A stretch of 30,335 nt of DNA from an uncultured Bacilli bacterium (lineage in GTDB: Bacteria; Bacillota_I; Bacilli_A; RFN20; CAG-631). This document shows positions 1-6,722 of this stretch, piece by piece. The stretch lies in the NCBI GenBank assembly GCA_934215405.1, contig CAKPZU010000012.1, positions 1 to 30,335 of the forward strand. Reading direction: 5' to 3'. Numbering within the stretch: position 1 is the first letter of the stretch; each line of letters starts with the position of its first letter. Position numbers and translations under genes: made by a program. A model generated the notes under the pieces. The model worked only from the letters and a program-made list of their open reading frames with translations. It was not told where the DNA came from and ran no database searches.

Positions 1-30
1 TAATTATACCAGTGCGGAAAATAATCTTGC

Positions 31-68
31 AAATTTCGGTTTGCCTTTTTTGGCGGAATTTACTTTTT
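31..68 (+). terminator. possible terminator of an upstream gene outside the window
   Basis: An 8-bp stem with one G-T pair forms between 31-38 (AAATTTCG) and 54-61 (CGGAATTT). A short T run follows at 64-68. It lies upstream of the rplK promoter, so it would end transcription of whatever precedes rplK (often secE-nusG in Firmicutes). The T run is short and separated from the stem, so the call is weak. Nothing else is recognisable in 1-102. Confidence 0.3.
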
Positions 69-102
69 CAATTAACAGGGTTTTTTATTTTTAAAAAAAC
101 TA

Positions 103-131
103 TTGCAAAAAGAAGTAAAATATCGTAAAAT
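103..131 (+). promoter_or_regulatory. promoter of the rplK operon
   Basis: A -35 box TTGCAA (103-108), a 17-base spacer and a -10 box TAAAAT (126-131) give a good sigma-70/SigA-type promoter. The expected transcription start is near 138, leaving a leader of about 105 bases before rplK. A second -10-like TAATAT overlaps at 131-136. Confidence 0.65.
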
Positions 132-138
132 AATATAC

Positions 139-162
139 GCGTATGCGCAAGCGTGCATATGT
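139..162 (+). other. 5'-terminal hairpin of the rplK mRNA leader
   Basis: A 10-bp stem pairs 139-148 (GCGTATGCGC) with 153-162 (GTGCATATGT), including G-T pairs, around a 4-base loop AAGC. It starts right at the predicted transcription start near 138, so the operon mRNA would begin with this hairpin. Such 5' hairpins commonly slow mRNA decay; that role here is inference. Confidence 0.5.
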
Positions 163-175
163 ATTAATTCTTTGC

Positions 176-216
176 GTCGTAGTGGAAGAATTTAACCAAT
201 TCATTATCACCACGAC
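176..216 (+). promoter_or_regulatory. putative L1-binding autoregulatory leader
   Basis: GTGG (182-185) pairs with CCAC (210-213), and GTC (176-178) with GAC (214-216), enclosing a loop with AAGAA on the 5' side and TTATCA on the 3' side. The 5' and 3' halves resemble the L1-binding helix of 23S rRNA (GGUGGGAG and AUACCACC). L1 is known to repress L11-L1 mRNAs through such a mimic. The gene for L1 is the second in this operon. The match was judged by eye from a remembered rRNA sequence. Confidence 0.5.
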
Positions 217-243
217 ACGAACAAAAATAAGGAGGAAATGCTC

Positions 244-657
244 GTGAGTAAAAGAGTCGCAAAGGTAGTTAAACTACAAATTCCTGCAGGCCAAGCCAAA
301 CCAGGACCAGCACTTGCATCAGCTGGTATTATGATGCCAAAGTTTTGCTCTGATTTCAATGCAAAAACTGCAGACAGAGCAGGAGAAGTTGTTCCAGTAA
401 TTATTACTGCATATGAAGACAAAAGTTTTGACTTCGTATTAAAGACTACTCCAGCAACATTCAAATTAAAGGAAGCAGCTAAAATCAATAAAGGATCTGC
501 TACACCTAATTCTGTAAAGGTTGGAAAAGTTACAAAAGAACAAATCAAGGCAATTGCTGAATATAAAATGCCTGATTTAAACGCTAATGATATCGAAGGC
601 GCTATGAAGATTATCGAAGGCTCAGCAAAATCTATGGGTCTTGAAATCGTTGACTAA
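244..657 (+). CDS. rplK: 50S ribosomal protein L11
   Basis: L11 forms the GTPase-associated centre of the 50S subunit with 23S rRNA helices 43/44 and takes part in factor binding and stringent-response activation. The start chosen is GTG at 244, giving 137 residues: AAGGAGG at 229-235 lies 8 bases before it, but only 2 bases before the ATG at 238. The N-terminal strand VAKVVKLQIPAG, the FNAKTADRAG segment and the C-terminal rRNA-binding domain with KMPDLNA and GSAKSMGLEIVD are typical. The oddity is in the loop after IPAG: this protein reads QAKP-GPAL where the family reads KANPAPPVGPAL, a four-residue loss that removes the Pro22-Pro23 turn. The length (137 against 141 in B. subtilis) fits exactly that one deletion. 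First gene of the operon, 16 bases before rplA. Confidence 0.96.
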   Translation: MSKRVAKVVKLQIPAGQAKPGPALASAGIMMPKFCSDFNAKTADRAGEVVPVIITAYEDKSFDFVLKTTPATFKLKEAAKINKGSATPNSVKVGKVTKEQIKAIAEYKMPDLNANDIEGAMKIIEGSAKSMGLEIVD

Positions 658-673
658 TGGAGGAAATTAATTT

Positions 674-1360
674 ATGGCAAAATTTGGAAAGAAATATCAA
701 GAAGCTGCTAAGTTAATTGATTCTACAAAGTCTTATTCTGTTAAAGACGCTTTAGACTTAGCTCAAAAAACAAGCACTACAAAATTTGATGCATCAATTG
801 ACGTATCTTATTGCTTAAACATTGATACTCGTTATGCTGATCAACAAATCCGTGGCGCAATCGTTTTACCAAACGGAACTGGTAAATCAAAAGTAGTATT
901 AGCAATCACTGATAAAATCAAAGAAGCTACAGAGGCTGGCGCTGATTTCGTTGGTGGAAAAGAAATGCTAGAAAAAATTCAAAAGGAAAACTGGTTTGGA
1001 TTTGATGCAATTGTTGCAACACCAAACATGATGGGAGAACTTGGTAAGCTTGGTCGTTTACTTGGTCCTAAAGGATTAATGCCAAACCCTAAGACTGGTA
1101 CAGTTAACCCAGATATCGCAAAGGCTGTAAAGGAAATTAAGGCTGGTAAGGTTGAATATCGTGCTGATAAGCAAGGTAATATCAATGCTTCAATTGGTAG
1201 AGTTTCATTTACAACTGAAAAATTAGAAGAAAACTTTAAAGCCCTAAAGGATGCAATTATGAAAGCAAAACCTGCAACAGTTAAGGGTGCTTACATCAAG
1301 ACAGTTGTTGTATCATCAACAATGGGTCCTGGAGTAAAGATTGATTTTTCTAATTTCTAA
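674..1360 (+). CDS. rplA: 50S ribosomal protein L1
   Basis: L1 binds 23S rRNA at the mobile L1 stalk, which helps release deacylated tRNA from the E site, and it is the usual translational repressor of the L11-L1 operon. The 228-residue length is normal. Hallmarks are the start MAKFGKKYQEA, the LGRLLGPKGLMPNPKTGTV segment near residues 125-145 of domain II, and the C-terminal SSTMGPGVKID needed for RNA binding. The start is supported by GGAGG at 659-663, 10 bases upstream. It is followed by the L10 leader region rather than directly by rplJ, so it forms a transcription unit with rplK that may read through into rplJL. Confidence 0.97.
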   Translation: MAKFGKKYQEAAKLIDSTKSYSVKDALDLAQKTSTTKFDASIDVSYCLNIDTRYADQQIRGAIVLPNGTGKSKVVLAITDKIKEATEAGADFVGGKEMLEKIQKENWFGFDAIVATPNMMGELGKLGRLLGPKGLMPNPKTGTVNPDIAKAVKEIKAGKVEYRADKQGNINASIGRVSFTTEKLEENFKALKDAIMKAKPATVKGAYIKTVVVSSTMGPGVKIDFSNF

Positions 1361-1380
1361 TTAAATATTTTTGGTTCTTC

Positions 1381-1490
1381 CAATACGCCCAAGACAGCAA
1401 CTGCTAATAAGCTTAATTCGTTGCCGAGGAAAAGAATAAATAAAATATAATTAAGTTAAATATTTAATCTATAATATATGGCGCGTATTG
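1381..1490 (+). ncRNA. L10-type ribosomal protein leader
   Basis: The 156-base gap between rplA and rplJ holds a structured leader. A closing helix pairs CAATACGC (1381-1388) with GCGTATTG (1483-1490), extended by CC/GG across one bulged base. Inside it, GCAAC (1397-1401) pairs with GTTGC (1420-1424), with the strings AAGACAG (1391-1397), GCTTAAT (1411-1417) and TGCCGAGG (1422-1429). These match the conserved core of the L10(L12)4-binding leader known upstream of rplJ in Bacilli, as I remember it. The complex of the two proteins encoded just downstream would bind here and reduce its own synthesis. Confidence 0.82.
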
Positions 1491-1516
1491 TTATAAAATA
1501 ACAGGAGGTGCGATGA

Positions 1517-2011
1517 ATGAACGAAAAAAATATTGCTGCTAAAGCAGAGGTCGTTTCAAAAATTGGCGCTGTAATGGATTCTTCTCTAAGTTTCGTTGTT
1601 GTAGAATACAGAGGATTATCTGTTGCAAAGCTTACTGAACTTCGTCGTAGCATTGCTAAACAAGGTGGAACATTAACTGTTTATAAAAATGGTTTAGTTT
1701 CAAGAGCAGCTAAGGAACGTGGTTATGAAATGGACGACATTTTAGTAGGTCCAAATGCTTATGTATCTTGCAGTCAAGATCCAGTAAGTGTACCAAACCT
1801 ATTAGTTAAGTTTTCTAAGAAAGCTAAACAACTTGTTATCAAGGGCGGTATCGTAGAAAACAAAGTTTTAAACGCTGAGGAAATGGTTGCAGTTGCAAAA
1901 TTACCAACAAAACCACAACTTATCGGTATGTTCGCTGGTGCTATCATGTCACCAATATCAAAATTTGCTTATGCATGTGATCAAATTGCTAAAGCAAAAG
2001 AAAATGCCTAA
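1517..2011 (+). CDS. rplJ: 50S ribosomal protein L10
   Basis: L10 is the stalk-base protein: its N-terminal domain binds 23S rRNA next to L11 and its C-terminal helix carries the L7/L12 dimers. The 164 residues begin MNEKNIAAKAEVVSKIGAVM and include the family segment VVEYRGLSVAKLTELRR (about 28-44) and the following YKNGLVSRAAKE region. The start ATG at 1517 is preceded by AGGAGGTG (1503-1510). An overlapping ATG at 1513 opens only a nine-codon frame. It is probably controlled by the leader just upstream, and it sits 28 bases before rplL, its binding partner. Confidence 0.96.
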   Translation: MNEKNIAAKAEVVSKIGAVMDSSLSFVVVEYRGLSVAKLTELRRSIAKQGGTLTVYKNGLVSRAAKERGYEMDDILVGPNAYVSCSQDPVSVPNLLVKFSKKAKQLVIKGGIVENKVLNAEEMVAVAKLPTKPQLIGMFAGAIMSPISKFAYACDQIAKAKENA

Positions 2012-2039
2012 TTTAAATATATTATAGGAGGAAATAAAC

Positions 2040-2414
2040 ATGGCAAAAGTATCTGTACAAGAAATTATTGAAACATTAAAGGAAATGACTATCCTTGAAG
2101 TTAATGAATTAGTTAAAGCAGTTGAAAAAGAATTTGGTGTAACTGCAGTTGCAGCTGCAGCAGCTCCAGCAGCAGCTGCTGAAGAACACGTTGAAGAAGG
2201 ACCAAAAGAAGTAACTGTATTCTTAAAGTCTGTTGGCGCAAGCAAGATTCCAGTAATCAAGGCTGTTCAAGCTATCACTGGTCTTGGTCTTCTTGAAGCT
2301 AAGAAATTATGTGATGCACTACCTGCACCAATCAAAGAAAAGATCAGCCCTGCAGCAGCTGAAGATATTAAAAAGCAATTAACTGACGCTGGCGCTGAAG
2401 TTGAAGTTAAATAA
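2040..2414 (+). CDS. rplL: 50S ribosomal protein L7/L12
   Basis: L7/L12 forms the flexible stalk that recruits translational GTPases such as the EF-G and EF-Tu encoded further down this window. The 124 residues show the standard plan: an N-terminal dimerisation domain (about 1-35, MAKVSVQEIIETLKEM), an Ala-rich hinge (about 36-50) and a globular C-terminal domain containing LGLLEAKKLCDALPAPIKE, the factor-binding helix region. AGGAGG lies about 9 bases before the ATG. Normally present in several copies per ribosome, which explains the separate L10-L12 leader and the terminator that follows. Confidence 0.97.
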   Translation: MAKVSVQEIIETLKEMTILEVNELVKAVEKEFGVTAVAAAAAPAAAAEEHVEEGPKEVTVFLKSVGASKIPVIKAVQAITGLGLLEAKKLCDALPAPIKEKISPAAAEDIKKQLTDAGAEVEVK

Positions 2415-2435
2415 TTTAGTAATTTTAGTTAAATA

Positions 2436-2473
2436 AAGCCTGCTTATCGCATTTTTGCCTTAGGCAGGTTTTT
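2436..2473 (+). terminator. terminator after rplL
   Basis: CCTGC (2439-2443) pairs with GCAGG (2464-2468), extended by G-T and A-T pairs at the base, and runs straight into five T at 2469-2473. The 20-base loop contains a smaller hairpin TGCC/GGCA (2456-2466) that competes with it. It probably ends most rplJL transcripts, with read-through to the methyltransferase and rpoB. Confidence 0.6.
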
Positions 2474-2496
2474 GCCTATTTTTAAAGGAGCCAAAA

Positions 2497-3090
2497 ATGA
2501 GCCAATATTTTGAAAATGATGACAATCTAAAAAGTAAAAAAAGATATTTGTATTTATATATAAATGATAAAAATATTCCTTTTTTAAGTGATTCTGGAGT
2601 TTTTTCAAACAATCAAATTGATTATGGCTCTTTTGTTTTCTTAAAGGAACTTTTAAAAGAAAAAAAAGTAAATAAAATTTTAGATATGGGATGTGGCTAT
2701 GGGGCTTTAGGTATTACCTTAAAAGTATTTGATATGGCAAGTCACATAGATATGTTTGATATTAATTCTAAAGCTATATCGCTTTGTGAATATAATATTA
2801 AAAATAATAATTTAGATAACATTACGTGTATGCAAAGCGATGGCTTTTTAAATGTTAATGATAAATATGATATGATAGTCATTAACCCGCCAATTAGAGC
2901 TGGCAAAAAGGTAATTTATAAAATGTTTGATGATAGCATTAATTATTTAAATAATGATGGTGCTTTATATATTGTTATTAAAAAAAGCTTAGGTGCACCA
3001 AGTGCTATTAATAAGCTTAAAACTATTTATAAAAATGTTGTTGTTTTAAATATTGAAAAAGGTTATTACATAATTAAATCTTTTTCTTAA
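2497..3090 (+). CDS. class I SAM-dependent methyltransferase, YbxB/RsmC-like
   Basis: A 197-residue methyltransferase of the RsmC/RlmG-type fold. The AdoMet-binding motif I is ILDMGCGYGALG (61-72), an acidic residue that would bind the ribose hydroxyls sits in DMFDIN (85-90), and the catalytic motif IV is NPPIRAG (130-136), typical of enzymes that methylate exocyclic amines of nucleobases. In B. subtilis the gene ybxB occupies the same place between rplL and rpoB, so this is very likely its orthologue. An rRNA guanine-N2 methyltransferase activity is inferred from family and context. Start supported by AAAGGAG at 2484-2490. Its codons are more A/T-rich than those of the ribosomal genes, consistent with lower expression. 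Confidence 0.85.
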   Translation: MSQYFENDDNLKSKKRYLYLYINDKNIPFLSDSGVFSNNQIDYGSFVFLKELLKEKKVNKILDMGCGYGALGITLKVFDMASHIDMFDINSKAISLCEYNIKNNNLDNITCMQSDGFLNVNDKYDMIVINPPIRAGKKVIYKMFDDSINYLNNDGALYIVIKKSLGAPSAINKLKTIYKNVVVLNIEKGYYIIKSFS

Positions 3091-3092
3091 CG

Positions 3093-3122
3093 TTGATATT
3101 TTCTGGTGCTACCCAGTTAATA
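3093..3122 (+). promoter_or_regulatory. possible rpoB promoter
   Basis: TTGATA (3093-3098), an 18-base spacer and TTAATA (3117-3122) form a plausible promoter in the 59-base gap before rpoB. A perfect 14-base palindrome TATAAAATTTTATA follows at 3123-3136, and CTGG/CCAG (about 3102-3115) can pair within the spacer. The -10 match is moderate. Confidence 0.4.
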
Positions 3123-3149
3123 TATAAAATTTTATAAGGGGTGAAATAA

Positions 3150-6100
3150 ATGATTAAAACTACTTATGAAAAGCAAAAGAATTCTCCTAATAGAATAAAC
3201 TTTTCAAAGGTTGGCGGAACTTTCTCATTACCTAATTTGGTAGAAATTCAAACATCATCATTTAATTGGTTCTTAAAGACTGGTTTAAATGAAGTATTTA
3301 ATGATATTTTTCCAATTGATAATGGTAAGGGTCTATCTCTTGAGTTTTTAAATTGTTATTTTGAGGAACCAAAGTATAGTGAAATGGATTGCAAGAATCG
3401 TGATATGGATTACTCACGTCCTTTACGTGCTGAACTTCGTTTAAATAACAACCAAACTGGTGAAATTCAAGTCAATAAAGTTTATATGGGAGATTTTCCT
3501 ATTATGACTGATACTGGTACTTTTATCATCCATGGTGCTGAAAGAGTAATCGTATCACAAATAGTTCGTTCTGCTGGTGCTTATTTCTCAAAAAGAGTAG
3601 ACACTAAAAACGGTAAATTATTATATGGCGGAGATTTAATCCCAAGTCGTGGTACATGGCTTCAATTCGAAACCGATGTTAAAGACATGATTATCGTTAG
3701 AATAGATAGAACTAGAAAATTAAATGCTACTGTTTTACTTAAGGCAATTGGCTTAGAGACTAAAGAAGAAATTGAACAATTATTTGGTAAGAATGCATTA
3801 ATTGACAATACTATTGAAAAGGACAAGCCAACTACTACAAGAGAAGCATTAGTTGAAATTCATGCTAAATTAAGACCAGGTGAACCTGCAACTGAGCAAG
3901 GTCCAACTACATTAATGTTCCAAAGATTCTTTGATAGAAAAAGATATGACTTAGGAGCAGCTGGACGTTTTAAATTAAAACAAAAACTTGGTGCTTATAA
4001 TCGTTTAATTGATACATGGATTGCAGAAGATTTAATTGACTGCAATGGTGAAGTAATTTATACAAAGGGCACATACCTTGATAAAGAAAAGGTAAATAAT
4101 CTTCAAAAGATGAAATTCTTTGAAAATGGTGCTCATAGATATCAAGTTAAGGTTAACAAAGACTTTGGTGAGGCTGATACTGTAAACATTGTTTATGTAT
4201 ATGCTGACGAAAACATGACAAAGAAGGTAAAAATTATCGGTACTGATTTAAGCCTTGAAAATAAGCACATTACAGTTCCTGATATTTATGCTTGCTTCTC
4301 ATATTTATTAACCTTAGCTAATAACCTTGGAGATACTGATGATATTGACCATTTAGGCAATCGTAGAATTCGTTCAGTTGGTGAATTATTACAAAATCAA
4401 TTTAGAATTGGTTTAAGCCGTATGGAAAGAAGCGTTAAAGAAAGAATGTCAATTGCTGAAACAGAATCAATGACACCAAACAACTTAATTAACACTCGTC
4501 CATTAACTTCAGCTATTAAAGAATTCTTCTCATCATCTCAACTATCTCAATTTATGGACCAAACAAACCCAATCGCTGAACTTACTAATAAACGTCGTAT
4601 TTCAGCCCTAGGTCAAGGTGGTATTACTCGTGAAAGGGCATCATTTGATGTTCGTGACGTACACTATTCACATTATGGTAGAATATGTCCAATTGAAACA
4701 CCAGAAGGTCCAAACATTGGTTTAATTAACTATATTGCCTGCTATGCTAAAATAAATGAATATGGTTTTATTGAAACTCCATATAGAAGAGTAAAGCATG
4801 AAAATGGTAAAAACTATGTATGCGATACAGATTGTGTATATCTTTCTGCTGATGAAGAAAAGGATTACATTATTGGTACTGCATCATTCAAATTAAATAG
4901 AGAAACTGGTGAAATCTTAAATGATAAGATTGTTTCACGTCATCATGGCGAAGATATTGAAGCTTCAGCAAATGATATTGATTTTGTCGATGTTGCTCCA
5001 CGTCAAGTAATTTCAATTCCTACAGGATTAATTCCATTTATTGAAAACGATGACTGTGCCCGTGCGATGCTAGGTGCTAACATGCAGCGTCAAGCAGTTC
5101 CTCTTTTAAGACCACATGCACCATATGTTGGAACTGGTATGGAATATCCATCAGCTCATGACTCAGGTGTTGCTTTAATTTGTAAAGAAAATGGTGTTGT
5201 CACATATGTTGATTCAAGCAAAATTTTAGTTAAAAATGATGCTGGTGATACAAGAACTTATATTTTAAGTAAGTTTGCTCGTTCAAATGCTGGTACATGC
5301 TTTAACCATACTCCAATAGTTGTAGTTGGCCAAGAAGTTCATGTTGGCGATATTTTAGCTGATGGTCCTTCAATGGATAATGGTGAATTAGCACTTGGAC
5401 AAAACGTTGTTGTTGCCTTTACTACATGGCATGGCTACAACTATGAGGATGCTGTAATTATTTCAGAGCGTTTAGTAAAGGATGATGTTTATACATCTAT
5501 CCATATTGAAGAGCATGACCTTGAGTGCCGTGAAACTAAGCTTGGCCCTGAGGAAATTACTCGTGATATTCCAAACGTTGGTGAAGATGCAAAATCTCAG
5601 CTTGATGAACTTGGTATTGTAATTCCAGGTAGTGAAGTTAAAGAAGGCGACATCTTAGTTGGAAAAATTACTCCTCGTGGAGTTGTTGAACCATCAAGTG
5701 AAGAAAAACTATTAATGGCAATATTTGGCGATAAAACTAAAGAGGGTAAGGATAGCTCTTTACGTGTTCCTCATGGTGGAGCTGGTATTGTTGTTGATGT
5801 TAAAATATTTAATCAAAAAACAGGTGGTGTTGATTTAGCACCAGGTGTTAATCAAATCGTTAGAGTATTTATTGCTCAAAAGCGTAAAATCTCTGAAGGT
5901 GATAAGATGGCTGGACGTCATGGTAACAAGGGTGTTATTTCTAAAATCGTTCCAGTTGAGGATATGCCATTTTTACCAGATGGTACACCAGTTGATATTG
6001 TATTAAATCCTCTTGGCGTTCCTTCTCGTATGAACATTGGACAAGTTCTTGAATTACACTTAGGTATGGCATGTCAAAAACTTGGTGGCTTAAAGATTGC

Positions 6101-6722
6101 TACTAACCCATTTGATGGTGTATCAAATGAAGAATTAATGGATTTAATGAAGAAAGCTGACATGGCTAAAGATGGTAAATACGTTTTAGTTGATGGTCAA
6201 ACTGGTGAAAGATTTGATGAAAGAATTTCAGTTGGTATCATGTACTTCTTAAAGCTTTCACACATGGTTGATGATAAATTGCATGCTCGTTCTATTGGAC
6301 CTTACTCATTAGTTACACAACAACCTTTAGGTGGTAAGGCGCAAAACGGTGGCCAAAGATTTGGTGAAATGGAAGTTTGGGCTCTTGAAGCTTATGGTGC
6401 TGCTCATACATTACAAGAAATCTTGACTATTAAATCAGATGATGTTATTGGACGTGGTAAGGCATATGAAGCTATTATCAAAGGAAAGGAAATTCCAAAT
6501 CCAGGCATTCCTGAATCATTTAGAGTATTACAAAAAGAATTACAAGCTCTATCAATTGATGTTAAATTAATTGATAATGAAGGCGAAATCATGGATACAA
6601 ACGATATTATGAAGGAAACTAAGAATACTCCTAAATATATTCGTGAGGAATTTGATGACGCAAGACTAGATACAAATTTGGATGATGATTTTACATTCAA
6701 TGATGATGGAGGTGACTTTTAA
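3150..6722 (+). CDS. rpoB: DNA-directed RNA polymerase beta subunit
   Basis: Catalytic beta subunit of RNA polymerase, 1190 residues, close to B. subtilis size. Seen in order: the N-terminal lobe (RINFSKVGGTFSLPNLVEIQ), the rifampicin pocket at about 459-496 (FFSSSQLSQFMDQTNPIAEL), GRICPIETPEGPNIGLINY (510-528), NYEDAVIISERLV and EGDKMAGRHGNKGVISK, which supply active-site acidic and lysine residues, and the C-terminal clamp segment with QRFGEMEVWALEAYGA. At the position of E. coli His526 there is Asn480 (codon 4587-4589), and Pro535 is Gln489; Asp470, Ser485 and Leu487 (E. coli 516, 531, 533) are unchanged. The C-terminus ends in an acidic tail. AAGGGGTG precedes the ATG, and the TAA stop overlaps the rpoC ATG by one base. 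Confidence 0.98.
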   Translation: MIKTTYEKQKNSPNRINFSKVGGTFSLPNLVEIQTSSFNWFLKTGLNEVFNDIFPIDNGKGLSLEFLNCYFEEPKYSEMDCKNRDMDYSRPLRAELRLNNNQTGEIQVNKVYMGDFPIMTDTGTFIIHGAERVIVSQIVRSAGAYFSKRVDTKNGKLLYGGDLIPSRGTWLQFETDVKDMIIVRIDRTRKLNATVLLKAIGLETKEEIEQLFGKNALIDNTIEKDKPTTTREALVEIHAKLRPGEPATEQGPTTLMFQRFFDRKRYDLGAAGRFKLKQKLGAYNRLIDTWIAEDLIDCNGEVIYTKGTYLDKEKVNNLQKMKFFENGAHRYQVKVNKDFGEADTVNIVYVYADENMTKKVKIIGTDLSLENKHITVPDIYACFSYLLTLANNLGDTDDIDHLGNRRIRSVGELLQNQFRIGLSRMERSVKERMSIAETESMTPNNLINTRPLTSAIKEFFSSSQLSQFMDQTNPIAELTNKRRISALGQGGITRERASFDVRDVHYSHYGRICPIETPEGPNIGLINYIACYAKINEYGFIETPYRRVKHENGKNYVCDTDCVYLSADEEKDYIIGTASFKLNRETGEILNDKIVSRHHGEDIEASANDIDFVDVAPRQVISIPTGLIPFIENDDCARAMLGANMQRQAVPLLRPHAPYVGTGMEYPSAHDSGVALICKENGVVTYVDSSKILVKNDAGDTRTYILSKFARSNAGTCFNHTPIVVVGQEVHVGDILADGPSMDNGELALGQNVVVAFTTWHGYNYEDAVIISERLVKDDVYTSIHIEEHDLECRETKLGPEEITRDIPNVGEDAKSQLDELGIVIPGSEVKEGDILVGKITPRGVVEPSSEEKLLMAIFGDKTKEGKDSSLRVPHGGAGIVVDVKIFNQKTGGVDLAPGVNQIVRVFIAQKRKISEGDKMAGRHGNKGVISKIVPVEDMPFLPDGTPVDIVLNPLGVPSRMNIGQVLELHLGMACQKLGGLKIATNPFDGVSNEELMDLMKKADMAKDGKYVLVDGQTGERFDERISVGIMYFLKLSHMVDDKLHARSIGPYSLVTQQPLGGKAQNGGQRFGEMEVWALEAYGAAHTLQEILTIKSDDVIGRGKAYEAIIKGKEIPNPGIPESFRVLQKELQALSIDVKLIDNEGEIMDTNDIMKETKNTPKYIREEFDDARLDTNLDDDFTFNDDGGDF

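Noticed and set aside
1..102. End of nusG or another upstream gene at the left edge
   Set aside because: The first three bases are TAA, which could be a stop, but no coding sequence is visible to support it.
238..243. ATG at 238 as the rplK start
   Set aside because: Only 2 bases separate it from AAGGAGG; GTG at 244 has optimal 8-base spacing and matches the family N-terminus.
1458..1468. AT-rich complement with 1360-1370 as a terminator
   Set aside because: No T run follows it, and the conserved L10 leader helix conflicts with it. Kept only as a possible alternative fold.
1470..1475. TATAAT before rplJ as a promoter
   Set aside because: No -35 at a proper distance, and a start there would remove most of the L10 leader. 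It is probably an AT-rich coincidence inside the leader.
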